From Alphaproteobacteria bacterium (lineage in GTDB: Bacteria; Pseudomonadota; Alphaproteobacteria; SMXQ01): a DNA stretch of 41,962 nucleotides. The notes under the pieces were generated by a model. That model was not told the origin of the DNA and made no database searches. It saw nothing but the letters and a program-made list of their open reading frames with translations. Positions 25,220-34,103 of this stretch are shown piece after piece (the stretch's first letter is position 1; each line of letters starts with the position of its first letter). Location of the stretch: NCBI GenBank assembly GCA_029863585.1, contig JAOTVC010000007.1, positions 1 through 41,962 on the forward strand, in the 5' to 3' direction. A program made the position numbers and the translations under genes.

Positions 25220-27187
25220 GTGTATTCATCGGAGGCGTTTTTCGACGCCATCGCCGGGCTGTTTCACGTCAAGGCGATGCTGCTGATGCTGGGCGGCGTC
25301 GTGGTCTCCAGCGTGTTCGCGGCCTTGCCCGGGATCGGTTCATTGTTGTTCCTTTCGATGACCATCCCCTTCGCGATGACGCTGGAGCCTTATGAGTGCA
25401 TCGCCCTGTTGTTGGGGATCGCGACGGTCTCCAACACCGCCAACACCTTTTTGTCCGTCCTGATCGCCGTGCCGGGCGGCGCGGGGTCCCAGGCGACGAT
25501 CCTGGACGGCTATCCCATGGCCCAGAAGGGCGAGGCCAACCGTGCCTTCGGCGCGGCTTATACGGCCTCGGCCTTGGGGGCGCTGTTCGGGGCCATCGTC
25601 TTTACCGCCACCCTGCCGGTGATGCGCCCCATGGTGATGGGATTCGGTTCGCCGGCGTTTCTGATGCTGGTGATCTGGGGGCTGGCGGCGGTTGCGATGC
25701 TGGGAGGGAACCAGCCCCTCAAGGGATTGCTGGCCGCCGTGCTGGGGCTTGCCATCACCACCATCGGCGCGGAGCAGCGCACCGGCGTCGAGCGCTTCGT
25801 GCTGGAGGAAGGCGATTACCTTTCGGAAGGGATCCATATCATCGTCATCGCCCTGGGCCTGTTCGCGGTGCCGGAACTGATCTCGCTTTCGGTCCGCCGC
25901 ACCAGCGTGTCCCAGACCGGGGAACTCGGCGGCGGCCTGATGCAGGGGGTGCGCGACGCCTTCCGTCATTGGTGGCTGGTGATCCGCTGTTCCACCATCG
26001 GCGTGTGGATCGGCGTGTTGCCGGGGCTGGGGTCCTCGGTCGCCGACTGGTTTGCCTATGCCCATACCGTGCAGTCCGAGAAGAACAAGGAGAACTTCGG
26101 CAAGGGTGACGTGCGCGGCGTGATCGGGCCGGAAAGCTCCAACAATGCCAAGGAGGGCGGGGCTTTGATCCCCACCACCTTCTTCGGCATTCCGGGTTCC
26201 ACCTCCTTCGCCCTGATCCTGGTGGCCTTCATCGCCGTCGGTATTACCCCCGGCAAGGAGATGATGACCAACCAGCTCAATTACCTCTACGCCATGATCG
26301 TGGTGCTGGTGGTGGCCAACCTGTTCGCGACCGGAATCGCGCTCGCCTTTTCCAGCACCTTCGCCAAGGCCTCCCTCCTTCCCTATTACGTGATCGTGCC
26401 GATGACCCTGGTGCTGTGCTCGGTCGCCGCCTTCAACGTCTCGAACCAGGTCCAGGACCTGATCGCGTTCGTGACCTTTTCGGTGATCGGCTTCTTCATG
26501 AAGCGTTATGGCTGGCCACGCCCGCCGGTGCTGGTGGCGGCGGTGCTCGGCCCGCAGTTGCAAGCCTATCTGTGGCTGACCACCGACCTGTTCGGTTGGA
26601 GCTGGATCACCCACCTGGATGTTCTGGCGATATTCGCCATCATCGTCGCTACGGTGCTGTTCCCGCTGTTGCGCCGGCGCAGACCCGGCGAGAAGAAGGC
26701 CGACGTCGACCTCGTCACGGAACAGCCGAAGGGCCCCGGGGCGATGATTTTCACGATGCTGTTCATCACCGTGCTGGCCCTCGGCATGCACAAGGCGACC
26801 GATTGGCCGCTGTTGGCGTCCCTCGGTGTCTACGCCATCGGCGGGGTCGGGGTCGTGCTGGCGGTGCCGCAGCTCATCCTGGATCTGCGGAAATACCTGG
26901 CCGACCGCCAGGGCCCGCCGCGATCCGCGGAGTTCGCCGTCCGCGGCCATCGCGAACGGGTAGCCGCCTTGTGGATCCTGGGCCTGGTCACCGGGGCTTG
27001 GATGTTCGGGTTCCACGCGACCTTTGCCCTGTTCCCGCTTTTTTACGTGCGGGCCCACGGGGGCAGTTGGCGCATGGCGGCGCTGCTTGGGGGGCTGGCA
27101 CTGGTGACGCTGGTCATCGTGTTCGACAGTCTGGTCCATGTGCTGTGGCCGGACCCTGCTATTGCAACCCTGTTGGGGCTCGACTAA
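25220..27187 (+). CDS. tctA: TTT permease, TctA fused to a TctB-like C-terminal region, copy 1
   Basis: An inner-membrane protein of 655 residues. Residues ~10-480 are a TctA domain with its highly conserved loops: ALPGIGSLLFLSM, ALLLGIATVSNTANTF, VPGGAGSQATILDGYPMA, PGLGSSVADWFAYAH and GIPGSTSFALIL. Residues ~500-655 add four hydrophobic segments, the size and pattern of a TctB subunit, and no separate tctB exists here. I set the start at GTG 25220 because it aligns exactly with the first codon of the paralog at 28169; TTG 25208 is an alternative four codons upstream. It lies 109 bases after its binding protein. Confidence 0.9.
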   Translation: MYSSEAFFDAIAGLFHVKAMLLMLGGVVVSSVFAALPGIGSLLFLSMTIPFAMTLEPYECIALLLGIATVSNTANTFLSVLIAVPGGAGSQATILDGYPMAQKGEANRAFGAAYTASALGALFGAIVFTATLPVMRPMVMGFGSPAFLMLVIWGLAAVAMLGGNQPLKGLLAAVLGLAITTIGAEQRTGVERFVLEEGDYLSEGIHIIVIALGLFAVPELISLSVRRTSVSQTGELGGGLMQGVRDAFRHWWLVIRCSTIGVWIGVLPGLGSSVADWFAYAHTVQSEKNKENFGKGDVRGVIGPESSNNAKEGGALIPTTFFGIPGSTSFALILVAFIAVGITPGKEMMTNQLNYLYAMIVVLVVANLFATGIALAFSSTFAKASLLPYYVIVPMTLVLCSVAAFNVSNQVQDLIAFVTFSVIGFFMKRYGWPRPPVLVAAVLGPQLQAYLWLTTDLFGWSWITHLDVLAIFAIIVATVLFPLLRRRRPGEKKADVDLVTEQPKGPGAMIFTMLFITVLALGMHKATDWPLLASLGVYAIGGVGVVLAVPQLILDLRKYLADRQGPPRSAEFAVRGHRERVAALWILGLVTGAWMFGFHATFALFPLFYVRAHGGSWRMAALLGGLALVTLVIVFDSLVHVLWPDPAIATLLGLD

Positions 27188-27232
27188 ACAGGGGGCCATA
27201 AGCTCGAAAACCGGGCCTGGGGAGGCCAAGAC

Positions 27233-28135
27233 ATGGATCCGATCTCACTCGATGGAAAAGTCGCGATTATCGCCGGTGCGAGCCGCGGCATGGGGCGTGA
27301 AATCGCCGTAACCTACGCGGCCGCCGGGGCCAAGGGCGTGGTCGTCACCGCGGCGCCGGCCCGCGACGAATCCAGGGATGCGATCGATGCGGAACTGGCG
27401 GATACCGTCGCCGCAATCGATCAAGCCGGCGGCGAAGGCACCGGCCTTGGCCTGATCGCCGATGTCACGGATTGGGACGATTGCCAGATGGTGGTGGCCC
27501 GCACCCTGGAGGCGTTCGGCGCCGTCCATGTGCTGTTCCACAACGCGGGAAAAAGCCAGCGTTACCACGGGGCGCGCGACATCCCGTTCTGGCAGACCGA
27601 GCCCGACGGCTGGCGCGACGTCATCACCACCAACGTGGTCGGCCCCTACATGATGGCCAAGGCGGCGATTCCAAAGATGCTGGAACAGGGTTGGGGGCGC
27701 GTCATCGTCACCAACAAGAATGCCGATTCGCAGCACGAAGCCTTCGCCGGCGCCTATGGGCCCTCGAAATCGGCGGTCGAAGCCCAGGTCTTGAGCTGGG
27801 CCGAGGAGACCGCCGGCACCGGCGTCAACGTCAATTGCCTGGGGCCGGGCGGTGCCGTCAACACCCGGTTCGGCCGGGGCGACATCCGCGACCGCGGCCT
27901 CGATCCCGATGTCATGAACAAGATGGCGCTGTGGCTCGCCTCCGATGAGTCCGCGGACTACAACGGCTGCCGCTTCACGGGCAAGTATTGGGACGATTCC
28001 CTGCCCAACGCGGAGGCCGCGGAAAGGTGCCGCGACGCGCCGTTGTTCCCCGTCCCGGTCAGCAAGCCCACCAAACTCAAGCATGCCTGGCGGGATTCCG
28101 AGCGCGCCAAGGCGGGAACCCAAACCGAGGGCTAA
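27233..28135 (+). CDS. short-chain dehydrogenase/reductase (SDR)
   Basis: A classical-type SDR of 300 residues with a C-terminal extension of ~40 residues. The coenzyme motif is GASRGMG at residues 15-21, the NAG motif is in FHNAGKS, and YxxxK is YGPSK. The position 13 residues before the catalytic Tyr, normally Ser, falls in VTNKNADSQ and reads Lys; the nearest Ser is only 9 before the Tyr. It may therefore be catalytically altered. It sits between the two fused TTT permeases, 45 bases after the first and 33 before the second, so it is in the same transcript and may oxidise or reduce the imported acid. Confidence 0.9.
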   Translation: MDPISLDGKVAIIAGASRGMGREIAVTYAAAGAKGVVVTAAPARDESRDAIDAELADTVAAIDQAGGEGTGLGLIADVTDWDDCQMVVARTLEAFGAVHVLFHNAGKSQRYHGARDIPFWQTEPDGWRDVITTNVVGPYMMAKAAIPKMLEQGWGRVIVTNKNADSQHEAFAGAYGPSKSAVEAQVLSWAEETAGTGVNVNCLGPGGAVNTRFGRGDIRDRGLDPDVMNKMALWLASDESADYNGCRFTGKYWDDSLPNAEAAERCRDAPLFPVPVSKPTKLKHAWRDSERAKAGTQTEG

Positions 28136-28168
28136 GGGCGTGCGCGAGGCCTTCAGGAAAACCACGAA

Positions 28169-30154
28169 ATGGTAGATTTCGACGTCGTCTGGCAGGGCGT
28201 AACCGGCATCTTGCAGTGGAAACCGCTGATCATCATGCTGGTCGCCGTGGTGGCGAGCAGCATCTTCGCCGCCATGCCCGGGGTCGGATCATCGACCCTG
28301 CTTGCCATGTCGATCCCGTTTTCCATGACGCTCGCGCCCTACGAGTGCATCGCGCTGCTGTTGGGCATCACCATCATTTCCAACACCGCCAACACCTTTC
28401 CCTCGGTCCTGATCGCGGTGCCCGGCGGGGCGGGGTCCCAGGCGACCATCGTCGATGGTTATCCCATGGCGCGGAAGGGCGAGGCCAATCGCGCCTTCGG
28501 CGCGGCATACACGGCATCGGTCCTGGGCGGCCTGTTCGGCGCCGTGGTGTTCCTGGCGTCGCTGCCCATCTTCACGCCTTTGGTCCTTTTGCTGGGATCG
28601 CCGGAGCTGTTCATGCTGGTGCTGTGGGGCTTGAGCGCGGTCGGCATCCTGTCCGGCAAGACGCCGATCAAAGGGCTGATGGCGGCGGCCTTGGGCCTGG
28701 GCATCGCGCTGGTCGGGACCGAGGTCCGGACCGGGATCGAGCGCTTCACCTTCGAAGGCTATTACCTCAGCAACGGCGTGCACATCGCCCTGGTGGGGCT
28801 CGGCATGTTCGCCATACCGGAGCTGATCGACCTGTCGATCCGGCGGTCCAGCATCTCCGATACCGGCAGCCTCGGCTCGGGCCTGTGGCAGGGCTGCAAG
28901 GATGCGTTCAGGAACTGGTGGCTGGTGATCAGGTGCTCCATCGTCGGCGTCTGGGTCGGATTCCTCCCCGGGCTGGGGTCGTCGGTGGCCGACTGGTTCG
29001 CCTATGCCCACGCGGCCCAAAGCGAGAAGAACACGGAGAATTTCGGCAAGGGTGACGTGCGCGGCGTGATCGCGCCGGAAAGCGCCAACAACGCCAAGGA
29101 GGGCGGCGGCCTGATCCCCACCATGTTCTTCGGCATTCCCGGCTCCACCTCCATGGCCCTGGTGCTGGTGGGCTTCGCGGCGGTGGGCATCGTGCCGGGC
29201 GAGCCCATGGTGACGACCGACCAGCATTACATCTTCGCCATGATCACCCTCATGGTGGTCGCCAACATCTTCGCCGCCGGCCTTTCTATGGGCCTGGCGG
29301 GGCCGTTCGCCCGGGTCTCGGTGATGCCGTTCTACATCATCGTGCCGATGACCCTGATCTTCACCATCGCCGCCGCCTACGGCATCACGTTTTCCTACGA
29401 AGACCTCGCCACCCTGGTGGTGTTCTCCTTCATCGGTGTCTTCATGCGGCGCTACGGCTGGCCGCGTCCGCCGGTCCTGGTAGCGGTGGTCCTGGGGCCG
29501 AAGATCCAGACCTATCTGTGGCTTTCCATGGACCGCTACGATTTTGGCTGGCTGTTGTTCCCCGGGGTGCTGGTGATCGGTGGGATCATCATCGCCACGG
29601 TGTTCTATCCCATGTGGCGCCAGCGCCATAAACAGAAGGTGCAGATGGACTACTACCTGGAGGACGATCAGCCCCGGATGCAGTCGGTCGGCGGCGTGGT
29701 GTTCACTTGTCTGTTCCTGGCGACGATGGCCTATGGCGTGATGGAAGCCGTGAAATGGCCGATGCGCGCGGCGATGGACGTCTATTTCGTGGCCGGTGTG
29801 GGTATTTCGCTCGGCCTGCTGCAACTGCTCATGGATTACATCCGCTACCGGCGCAATCCCGAAGTCATGGAAAAGCCGGTGGAGGGCAGCACTATCCATA
29901 TCCGGTATCTCGAGGCCGCGGCCTGGATCGCGGGCACGCTGGCCGGGATCGTATTGGTCGGCTTCCACATCACCTTCTTCGTCGTGCCCCTGGCCTATGC
30001 CCGGGTCCACGGCGGCTCCTGGCGGGTCGCGCTGACGCTGGGGGTCCTGTCGGAGGCGGTTCTGATCGGCCTGTTCGACAGCCTGATCCGGGTGGTGTGG
30101 CAGCAGCCCCTCCTGATCCCCTTCTCCTATCCCCCTGATCTGCCTTTCTTCTAG
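28169..30154 (+). CDS. tctA: TTT permease, TctA fused to a TctB-like C-terminal region, copy 2
   Basis: A protein of 661 residues, paralogous over its full length to the permease at 25220. The TctA loops are intact: AAMPGVGSSTLLAM, VPGGAGSQATIVDGYPMA, PGLGSSVADWFAYAH and GIPGSTSMALVL. The C-terminal region from ~500 has four membrane segments like TctB and is less similar to copy 1 than the TctA part. ATG 28169 follows CAGGAAA. The second TTT binding protein is 171 bases downstream. Confidence 0.9.
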   Translation: MVDFDVVWQGVTGILQWKPLIIMLVAVVASSIFAAMPGVGSSTLLAMSIPFSMTLAPYECIALLLGITIISNTANTFPSVLIAVPGGAGSQATIVDGYPMARKGEANRAFGAAYTASVLGGLFGAVVFLASLPIFTPLVLLLGSPELFMLVLWGLSAVGILSGKTPIKGLMAAALGLGIALVGTEVRTGIERFTFEGYYLSNGVHIALVGLGMFAIPELIDLSIRRSSISDTGSLGSGLWQGCKDAFRNWWLVIRCSIVGVWVGFLPGLGSSVADWFAYAHAAQSEKNTENFGKGDVRGVIAPESANNAKEGGGLIPTMFFGIPGSTSMALVLVGFAAVGIVPGEPMVTTDQHYIFAMITLMVVANIFAAGLSMGLAGPFARVSVMPFYIIVPMTLIFTIAAAYGITFSYEDLATLVVFSFIGVFMRRYGWPRPPVLVAVVLGPKIQTYLWLSMDRYDFGWLLFPGVLVIGGIIIATVFYPMWRQRHKQKVQMDYYLEDDQPRMQSVGGVVFTCLFLATMAYGVMEAVKWPMRAAMDVYFVAGVGISLGLLQLLMDYIRYRRNPEVMEKPVEGSTIHIRYLEAAAWIAGTLAGIVLVGFHITFFVVPLAYARVHGGSWRVALTLGVLSEAVLIGLFDSLIRVVWQQPLLIPFSYPPDLPFF

Positions 30155-30203
30155 GGGATCGGCCCGCGGCGCCGAAACAGAGGCGGAAACCCTTCAGATG
30201 TTG

Positions 30204-30212
30204 TGCTATAAA
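30204..30212 (+). promoter_or_regulatory. extended -10 promoter element
   Basis: TGCTATAAA at 30204-30212 fits an extended -10 (TG-n-TATAAA) in an AT-rich patch 114 bases before the TTT binding-protein start at 30326. No convincing -35 is seen. It would let this receptor be expressed more strongly than the permease upstream. Confidence 0.5.
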
Positions 30213-30325
30213 CAAACAAAATAGCGCGAATGGCGCGTTGCAGGGTTTTCGGAACCGGCTGGGTTTCAGGCCGCCGTTGCAGGGCCAGATCACCGGTTCC
30301 GGTCTAACGATTGGGAGATGTGACA

Positions 30326-31669
30326 ATGTCCAGTTCGACCTTCAAATTCGTCATGATCGGCGTCGCGGCGGCCCTCGGTTGGGCCGGTGCCATGGCGACG
30401 GCCGATGCCGCCCCCGATTTCCGCGGCAAGCGGATCAATGTCATCATCGGTTCCTCGCCGGGCGGCGGGACCGACGGCACCTCCCGCCTGGTGGGACGCT
30501 TTCTGCAGAAATACCTGCCCGGCAAGCCGCAGATGATCTACCGCAACATGCCCGCGGGCCATGGCGTGAAAGCCAACAACTATTTCTACAACGAGGTCAA
30601 GCCCGACGGCCTGACCTGGTTCGGCGGCGCCAGCTCCTACGTCGATGCCAACAACCTGCGCAAGAAGGTGGTGAAATACGATCCTACCAAGTACCTGTAT
30701 TTCGGTGCCGTCAATCGCGGCGGTTCGGTGGTAACCATCAACAAGGCCAAGCTCAAGAACCTGACCGACAAGTCCAAGGCGCCGGTGGTCATCGGCACAC
30801 TCGACGGCAGCCGCAGTTGGGCCCAGATGCTGGCCTTCGGCGTGCAGCATCTCGGCTGGAACATCAAGTTCGTGGTCGGCTATCCTGGCTCGGCGGCGCT
30901 GACCCTGGCGACCCGGCGGGGCGAGATCGATGGGTTCGGCACCTCGGGCATCGCGTTGCAGAAATCCCTCATCAAGACGGGAAATTTCCAGGGCATCGTG
31001 CAGATCGGGGAACTGGAAGGCGACAAGATCGATCGGCGCGTGTCGTTCCCCGATGTTCCCACCATGCCGGAGCTCATGAAGGGGAAGACCTCCGGTCTCG
31101 ATAAGGATGCCTTCGATTTCTGGGTCAAGTCCGCCGGCATCGACAAGTGGTATGCGTTGCCGCCGAAGACGCCCACGGACATCCTCGAGGTCTACAAGTC
31201 GGCCTTCATCAAGGCCAACAAGGACCCCGACTACATCAAGTTCGCCAGGCACCAGTTCAGTGAGGATTTCCGCGCGATCAGTGCGGCGACCATCACCGAC
31301 CAGATTGTATCCACGGCCTACCCGAAGCTCGAGGTGATGGAGCGGGTGCGCCAGACCCGCATCAAGGCGGGGTTGCCGGCGGCCGCGCTGTCGGAAGAGG
31401 AACTGGCGCGGCTCGCCAAGAAGCTCGCGGGTCCCGGCCTCAAGGTCAAGGCCAAGCTGGACAACGTCCAGCGCGGCGGCCGGATCCTGGTGTTCAAGAA
31501 CGGCAGCGAGACGCATAAGGCCAGGGTGTCCGGCTCGCGGACCAAGGTCACCATCGATGGCAAGGGCGCCAAACGCAAGGCGCTCAAGCCCGGCATGACG
31601 TGCGACATCGCCTATGGCAGCAACGGCGGCGAGGCCAAGACCGTCAATTGTTCCGCCAGCCAGAGCTGA
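30326..31669 (+). CDS. TTT (Bug/TctC-family) solute-binding protein with extra C-terminal module, second copy
   Basis: A periplasmic protein of 447 residues. A signal peptide ends near ADA-AP (residue ~29). The receptor domain has INVIIGSSPGGGTDGTSRLV and MIYRNMPAGHGVKANNYFYN, closely matching the same places in the protein at 23809. A helical linker near residues 340-370 (SEEELARLAKKL) leads to the shared module at 373-447. ATG 30326 has GGGAG 8 bases upstream; a TTG at 30311 is less likely. It is likely the receptor of the permease at 28169. Confidence 0.9.
   Translation: MSSSTFKFVMIGVAAALGWAGAMATADAAPDFRGKRINVIIGSSPGGGTDGTSRLVGRFLQKYLPGKPQMIYRNMPAGHGVKANNYFYNEVKPDGLTWFGGASSYVDANNLRKKVVKYDPTKYLYFGAVNRGGSVVTINKAKLKNLTDKSKAPVVIGTLDGSRSWAQMLAFGVQHLGWNIKFVVGYPGSAALTLATRRGEIDGFGTSGIALQKSLIKTGNFQGIVQIGELEGDKIDRRVSFPDVPTMPELMKGKTSGLDKDAFDFWVKSAGIDKWYALPPKTPTDILEVYKSAFIKANKDPDYIKFARHQFSEDFRAISAATITDQIVSTAYPKLEVMERVRQTRIKAGLPAAALSEEELARLAKKLAGPGLKVKAKLDNVQRGGRILVFKNGSETHKARVSGSRTKVTIDGKGAKRKALKPGMTCDIAYGSNGGEAKTVNCSASQS
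31442..31666 (+). other. shared C-terminal module, copy 3 (residues 373-447 of the second TTT binding protein)
   Basis: Landmarks: RGGRILVFK, VSGSRTKVTIDGK, AKRKALKPGMTC and EAKTVNC, then a five-residue tail. In the KVTI-GK and EAKTV segments it is closer to copy 1 on the ABC protein, while THK and VSGS are shared with copy 2. This mixed resemblance suggests exchange or strong constraint. Confidence 0.75.
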
Positions 31670-31711
31670 CGCGTCCATTCGAAAAAACCAACGAAGAAGG
31701 AGGAGAGCCTC

Positions 31712-32704
31712 TTGGACCACGTGAATTTTCCCTACCGGTCGTCGAGCCATCTGGCTTTGATGCATGTCATCAACGAATCGGGGGCCTGGGCGCGCCAGGA
31801 CCTTGAGGTCGATTACGACAAGGGTATTAACCGCGACGACGCCCATAAGCTGGTGCCGACCGGCGAAGTCGAATTCGTCTCCGGCAACCATGTGTCCACC
31901 TACGCGGCGCGGGCGCGCGGCGACACCTGGGTCTATCTCGGCCAGACCGTCAGCCAGAACAACATCTCCCTGGTGACCCGGGCCGACAGCGACATCCAGA
32001 AGCTGGAAGACATCCGTCACCGCAAGTTCGGTTCGCGGGGACGCCATCCCGGCCTCAACACCTGGCTGTATCTCAAGCAGCATGGGCTGGACCCCGACAC
32101 CGATCAGGTCGAGATCGTCCGCGAAGAGCGGGTCGAGCTGCCCGACGGCACCTTCAAGCTCAATCGAAAGAGCCTGACGGAGATGCTCAAGGACGGCGAA
32201 ATCGATGCCTGTTTCCTGACCTTGCCCAACGAGGAGTTCGCCCGTCGCGAGGGCTTCAAGATCATCGATATCGACAGCCAGCCCATGGTCTTCTTCATGA
32301 CCGTGTCTTCGTCGATGAAGCTGGTGGAGGAGCGCCCCGACATCATCGAGCGGATGCTCAAGGGGGTGATCGAGGGCATCGCCTTCTTCAAGACGGAGCG
32401 CGAGAAGTCCATTCAGATCCTCATGGACAAGCACACCAAGGAAGGCAAGCTGGACCGCGCAGTGGCGGAAATGCTGTACGACGATCTCGCCCCCATCCTC
32501 GAGCCCAAGCTGTATCCGGGGCTGGAAGCGATCGGCAACGTTTACCAGGAAGCGCTCAAGCAGGACGAAAAGAACGGCGATGCGGCGAAGATCCATCCGC
32601 TTGCCTTGTGGGATTTCCACTTCCTGCGCGAGATCGACGACTCTGGTTTTATCAACAATCTCTATAAGGACCACCCGGAACATCTGGATGGCCACGGAGG
32701 GTGA
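31712..32704 (+). CDS. NMT1/THI5-like substrate-binding-fold protein without signal peptide
   Basis: A protein of 330 residues with the fold signature of NMT1/SsuA-type binding proteins, e.g. YLGQTVSQNNISLVTRADS, LEDIRHRKFGSRGRHPG and LKDGEIDACFLTLPNEEFA. It has no signal peptide or lipobox, unlike all the other binding proteins here, so it is probably cytoplasmic: an enzyme or ligand-sensing member of the fold, like THI5 or dihydroxyphthalate decarboxylase relatives. It starts with TTG at 31712, chosen because AGGAGGAG lies about 6-8 bases upstream; GTG 31721 is too far from that site. It is the last gene before a strong terminator. Confidence 0.82.
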   Translation: MDHVNFPYRSSSHLALMHVINESGAWARQDLEVDYDKGINRDDAHKLVPTGEVEFVSGNHVSTYAARARGDTWVYLGQTVSQNNISLVTRADSDIQKLEDIRHRKFGSRGRHPGLNTWLYLKQHGLDPDTDQVEIVREERVELPDGTFKLNRKSLTEMLKDGEIDACFLTLPNEEFARREGFKIIDIDSQPMVFFMTVSSSMKLVEERPDIIERMLKGVIEGIAFFKTEREKSIQILMDKHTKEGKLDRAVAEMLYDDLAPILEPKLYPGLEAIGNVYQEALKQDEKNGDAAKIHPLALWDFHFLREIDDSGFINNLYKDHPEHLDGHGG

Positions 32705-32741
32705 TGGGTCCGTGAGGGTCCAGGGACAATCCTCATAATTA

Positions 32742-32770
32742 AAGGGCGGCTCTAGGGCCGCCCTTCTTTT
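32742..32770 (+). terminator. rho-independent terminator
   Basis: Nine-base arms AAGGGCGGC (32742-32750) and GCCGCCCTT (32757-32765) with a 6-base loop are followed by CTTTT. It ends the long TTT transcript and lies between convergent genes. The stem is almost the same as in the terminator at 38658. Confidence 0.85.
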
Positions 32771-32804
32771 GTCTTGTCGGCGGTCCGCCCGACGGCGCGG
32801 GCGG

Positions 32805-33602
32805 TCAACCCGCCGCTTGGGCCACCGCGCGCTTGGCCATCACGGTAACCAGGTGGGCCCGGTAATCGGCGGCGCAATGGATGTCGGAAAGCAGGTCGTC
32901 CTCGCCGATCATGATATCGGCGATGGCGTCGGCGGAGAAGTTGGACTTCAGCGCGTCTTCCATTTCCGTCACCCGGAATACGCAGTCCTTGGCGCCGGTG
33001 ATGGCGACGCGCACGTCGCCGCCGAACTTCGCGACGAAGGCGCCGACCATGGCAAAGCCCGAGGCCGGCTGGGCGAACTTCATGTAGGCCGCGGCATCGG
33101 GGATCTTGAATTCGATGGCGGTGATGATTTCGCCTTCCTCCAGCGCGGTTTCGAACAGGCCGAGGAAGAAGTCGTCGGCGGCAATTTCACGGCTGTTGGT
33201 CTTGACCGTGGCGTCGAGGCCCAGAACCGCCGCCGGGTAATCGGCCGCCGGATCGGAGTTGGCGACGGAACCGCCCATGGTGCCGCGGTGGCGCACGCTG
33301 GGATCGCCGATGCCGCCGGCGAGCTGGGCCAGCGCCGGGATCGCCTTTTGGACGTCGGCGGAGCTCTGCACATCGTGATGCCGGGTCATGGCGCCGATCG
33401 TCACGGTGCCGGACCCGACGGTGATCCCCTTCAGCCCTTCGACATCGGCGAGATCGACCAAGTCGCTGGGGGCCGCCAGGCGCAGCTTCATGGACGGGAT
33501 CAGGGTCATGCCGCCGGCCAGGATCTTGCCGTCCTCGGCTTCCTTGGCGGCCGACGCCGCTTCATCGAGGGATTTGGGGCGGTGGTAGTTGAATTCGTAC
33601 AT
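32805..33602 (-). CDS. CO-dehydrogenase-like molybdenum hydroxylase, FAD-binding medium subunit
   Basis: A protein of 265 residues of the CoxM/FAD_binding_5 family. FAD-contact motifs are ILAGGMTLIPSMKLRL near residue 30 and RGTMGGSVANSDPAADYPA near 107, followed by the CO_deh_flav_C domain. It takes electrons from the 2Fe-2S subunit to FAD and then to quinone or oxygen. It is the last gene of the minus-strand set, 21 bases after the small subunit. AAGGGAG precedes the ATG. Confidence 0.93.
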   Translation of the reverse strand: MYEFNYHRPKSLDEAASAAKEAEDGKILAGGMTLIPSMKLRLAAPSDLVDLADVEGLKGITVGSGTVTIGAMTRHHDVQSSADVQKAIPALAQLAGGIGDPSVRHRGTMGGSVANSDPAADYPAAVLGLDATVKTNSREIAADDFFLGLFETALEEGEIITAIEFKIPDAAAYMKFAQPASGFAMVGAFVAKFGGDVRVAITGAKDCVFRVTEMEDALKSNFSADAIADIMIGEDDLLSDIHCAADYRAHLVTVMAKRAVAQAAG

Positions 33603-33623
33603 TTGTTGTCTCCCTTGCGCCGC

Positions 33624-34103
33624 TCAGCCCTTGGCGTTCATGGCCTTGATACCGCTTTCGACGGCCTCAACGATATGTTGATAGCCCGTGCAGCGGCAGA
33701 TATTGCCTTCCAGTTCGTGTCGGATGGTCTTTTCGTCGGCATCGGGCAGGCGCCGGGCGATGTCGCAGGCCACCATCACCATGCCGGGGGTGCAGAACCC
33801 GCATTGCAGGCCATGATGTTCCCAGAAAGCCTGCTGCATGGGATGCAGGGTTCCGTCTTCCGCGGCCAGTCCTTCGATGGTGGTCACGTCCTGGCCTTCG
33901 CATTGGATGGCGAAGACGGTGCAGGACTTGACGGCCTCGCCGTTGAGATGGACGTTGCAGCATCCGCATTGGGACGTGTCGCAACCGACATGGGTGCCGG
34001 TCAGTCCAAGATGCTCTCTCAGGTATTGGACGAGAAGCGTGCGCGGCTCGACATCCGCGGAAACCGGTTTCCCGTTCACGTTCATGCTGACTTTAATGGA
34101 CAA
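33624..34103 (-). CDS. CO-dehydrogenase-like molybdenum hydroxylase, 2Fe-2S small subunit
   Basis: A protein of 159 residues with both [2Fe-2S] domains. The plant-type cluster is held by Cys41, 46, 49 and 61 (CDTSQCGCC); the second by Cys101, 104, 136 and 138 (CGFCTPG, CRCTGY). All ligands are present. It starts with TTG at 34103, strongly supported by AAGGAGGGAG just upstream; the next ATG, six codons in, lacks a site. A 143-base gap separates it from the CoxG gene, so it may have its own promoter. Confidence 0.93.
   Translation of the reverse strand: MSIKVSMNVNGKPVSADVEPRTLLVQYLREHLGLTGTHVGCDTSQCGCCNVHLNGEAVKSCTVFAIQCEGQDVTTIEGLAAEDGTLHPMQQAFWEHHGLQCGFCTPGMVMVACDIARRLPDADEKTIRHELEGNICRCTGYQHIVEAVESGIKAMNAKG

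Noticed and set aside
25340-30010. Long antisense frames (629 and 573 codons) opposite the two TctA permeases
   Set aside because: Composition is full of Gln/His/Arg/Gly repeats, as expected from reading membrane-protein codons backwards; no domain is recognisable and both occur at equivalent places in the paralogs.
30290-32695. 801-codon antisense open frame opposite the TTT receptor and NMT1-like gene
   Set aside because: It mirrors well-supported plus-strand genes, lacks any motif or RBS, and has the His/Arg/Gly/Val-rich composition typical of GC-rich shadows.
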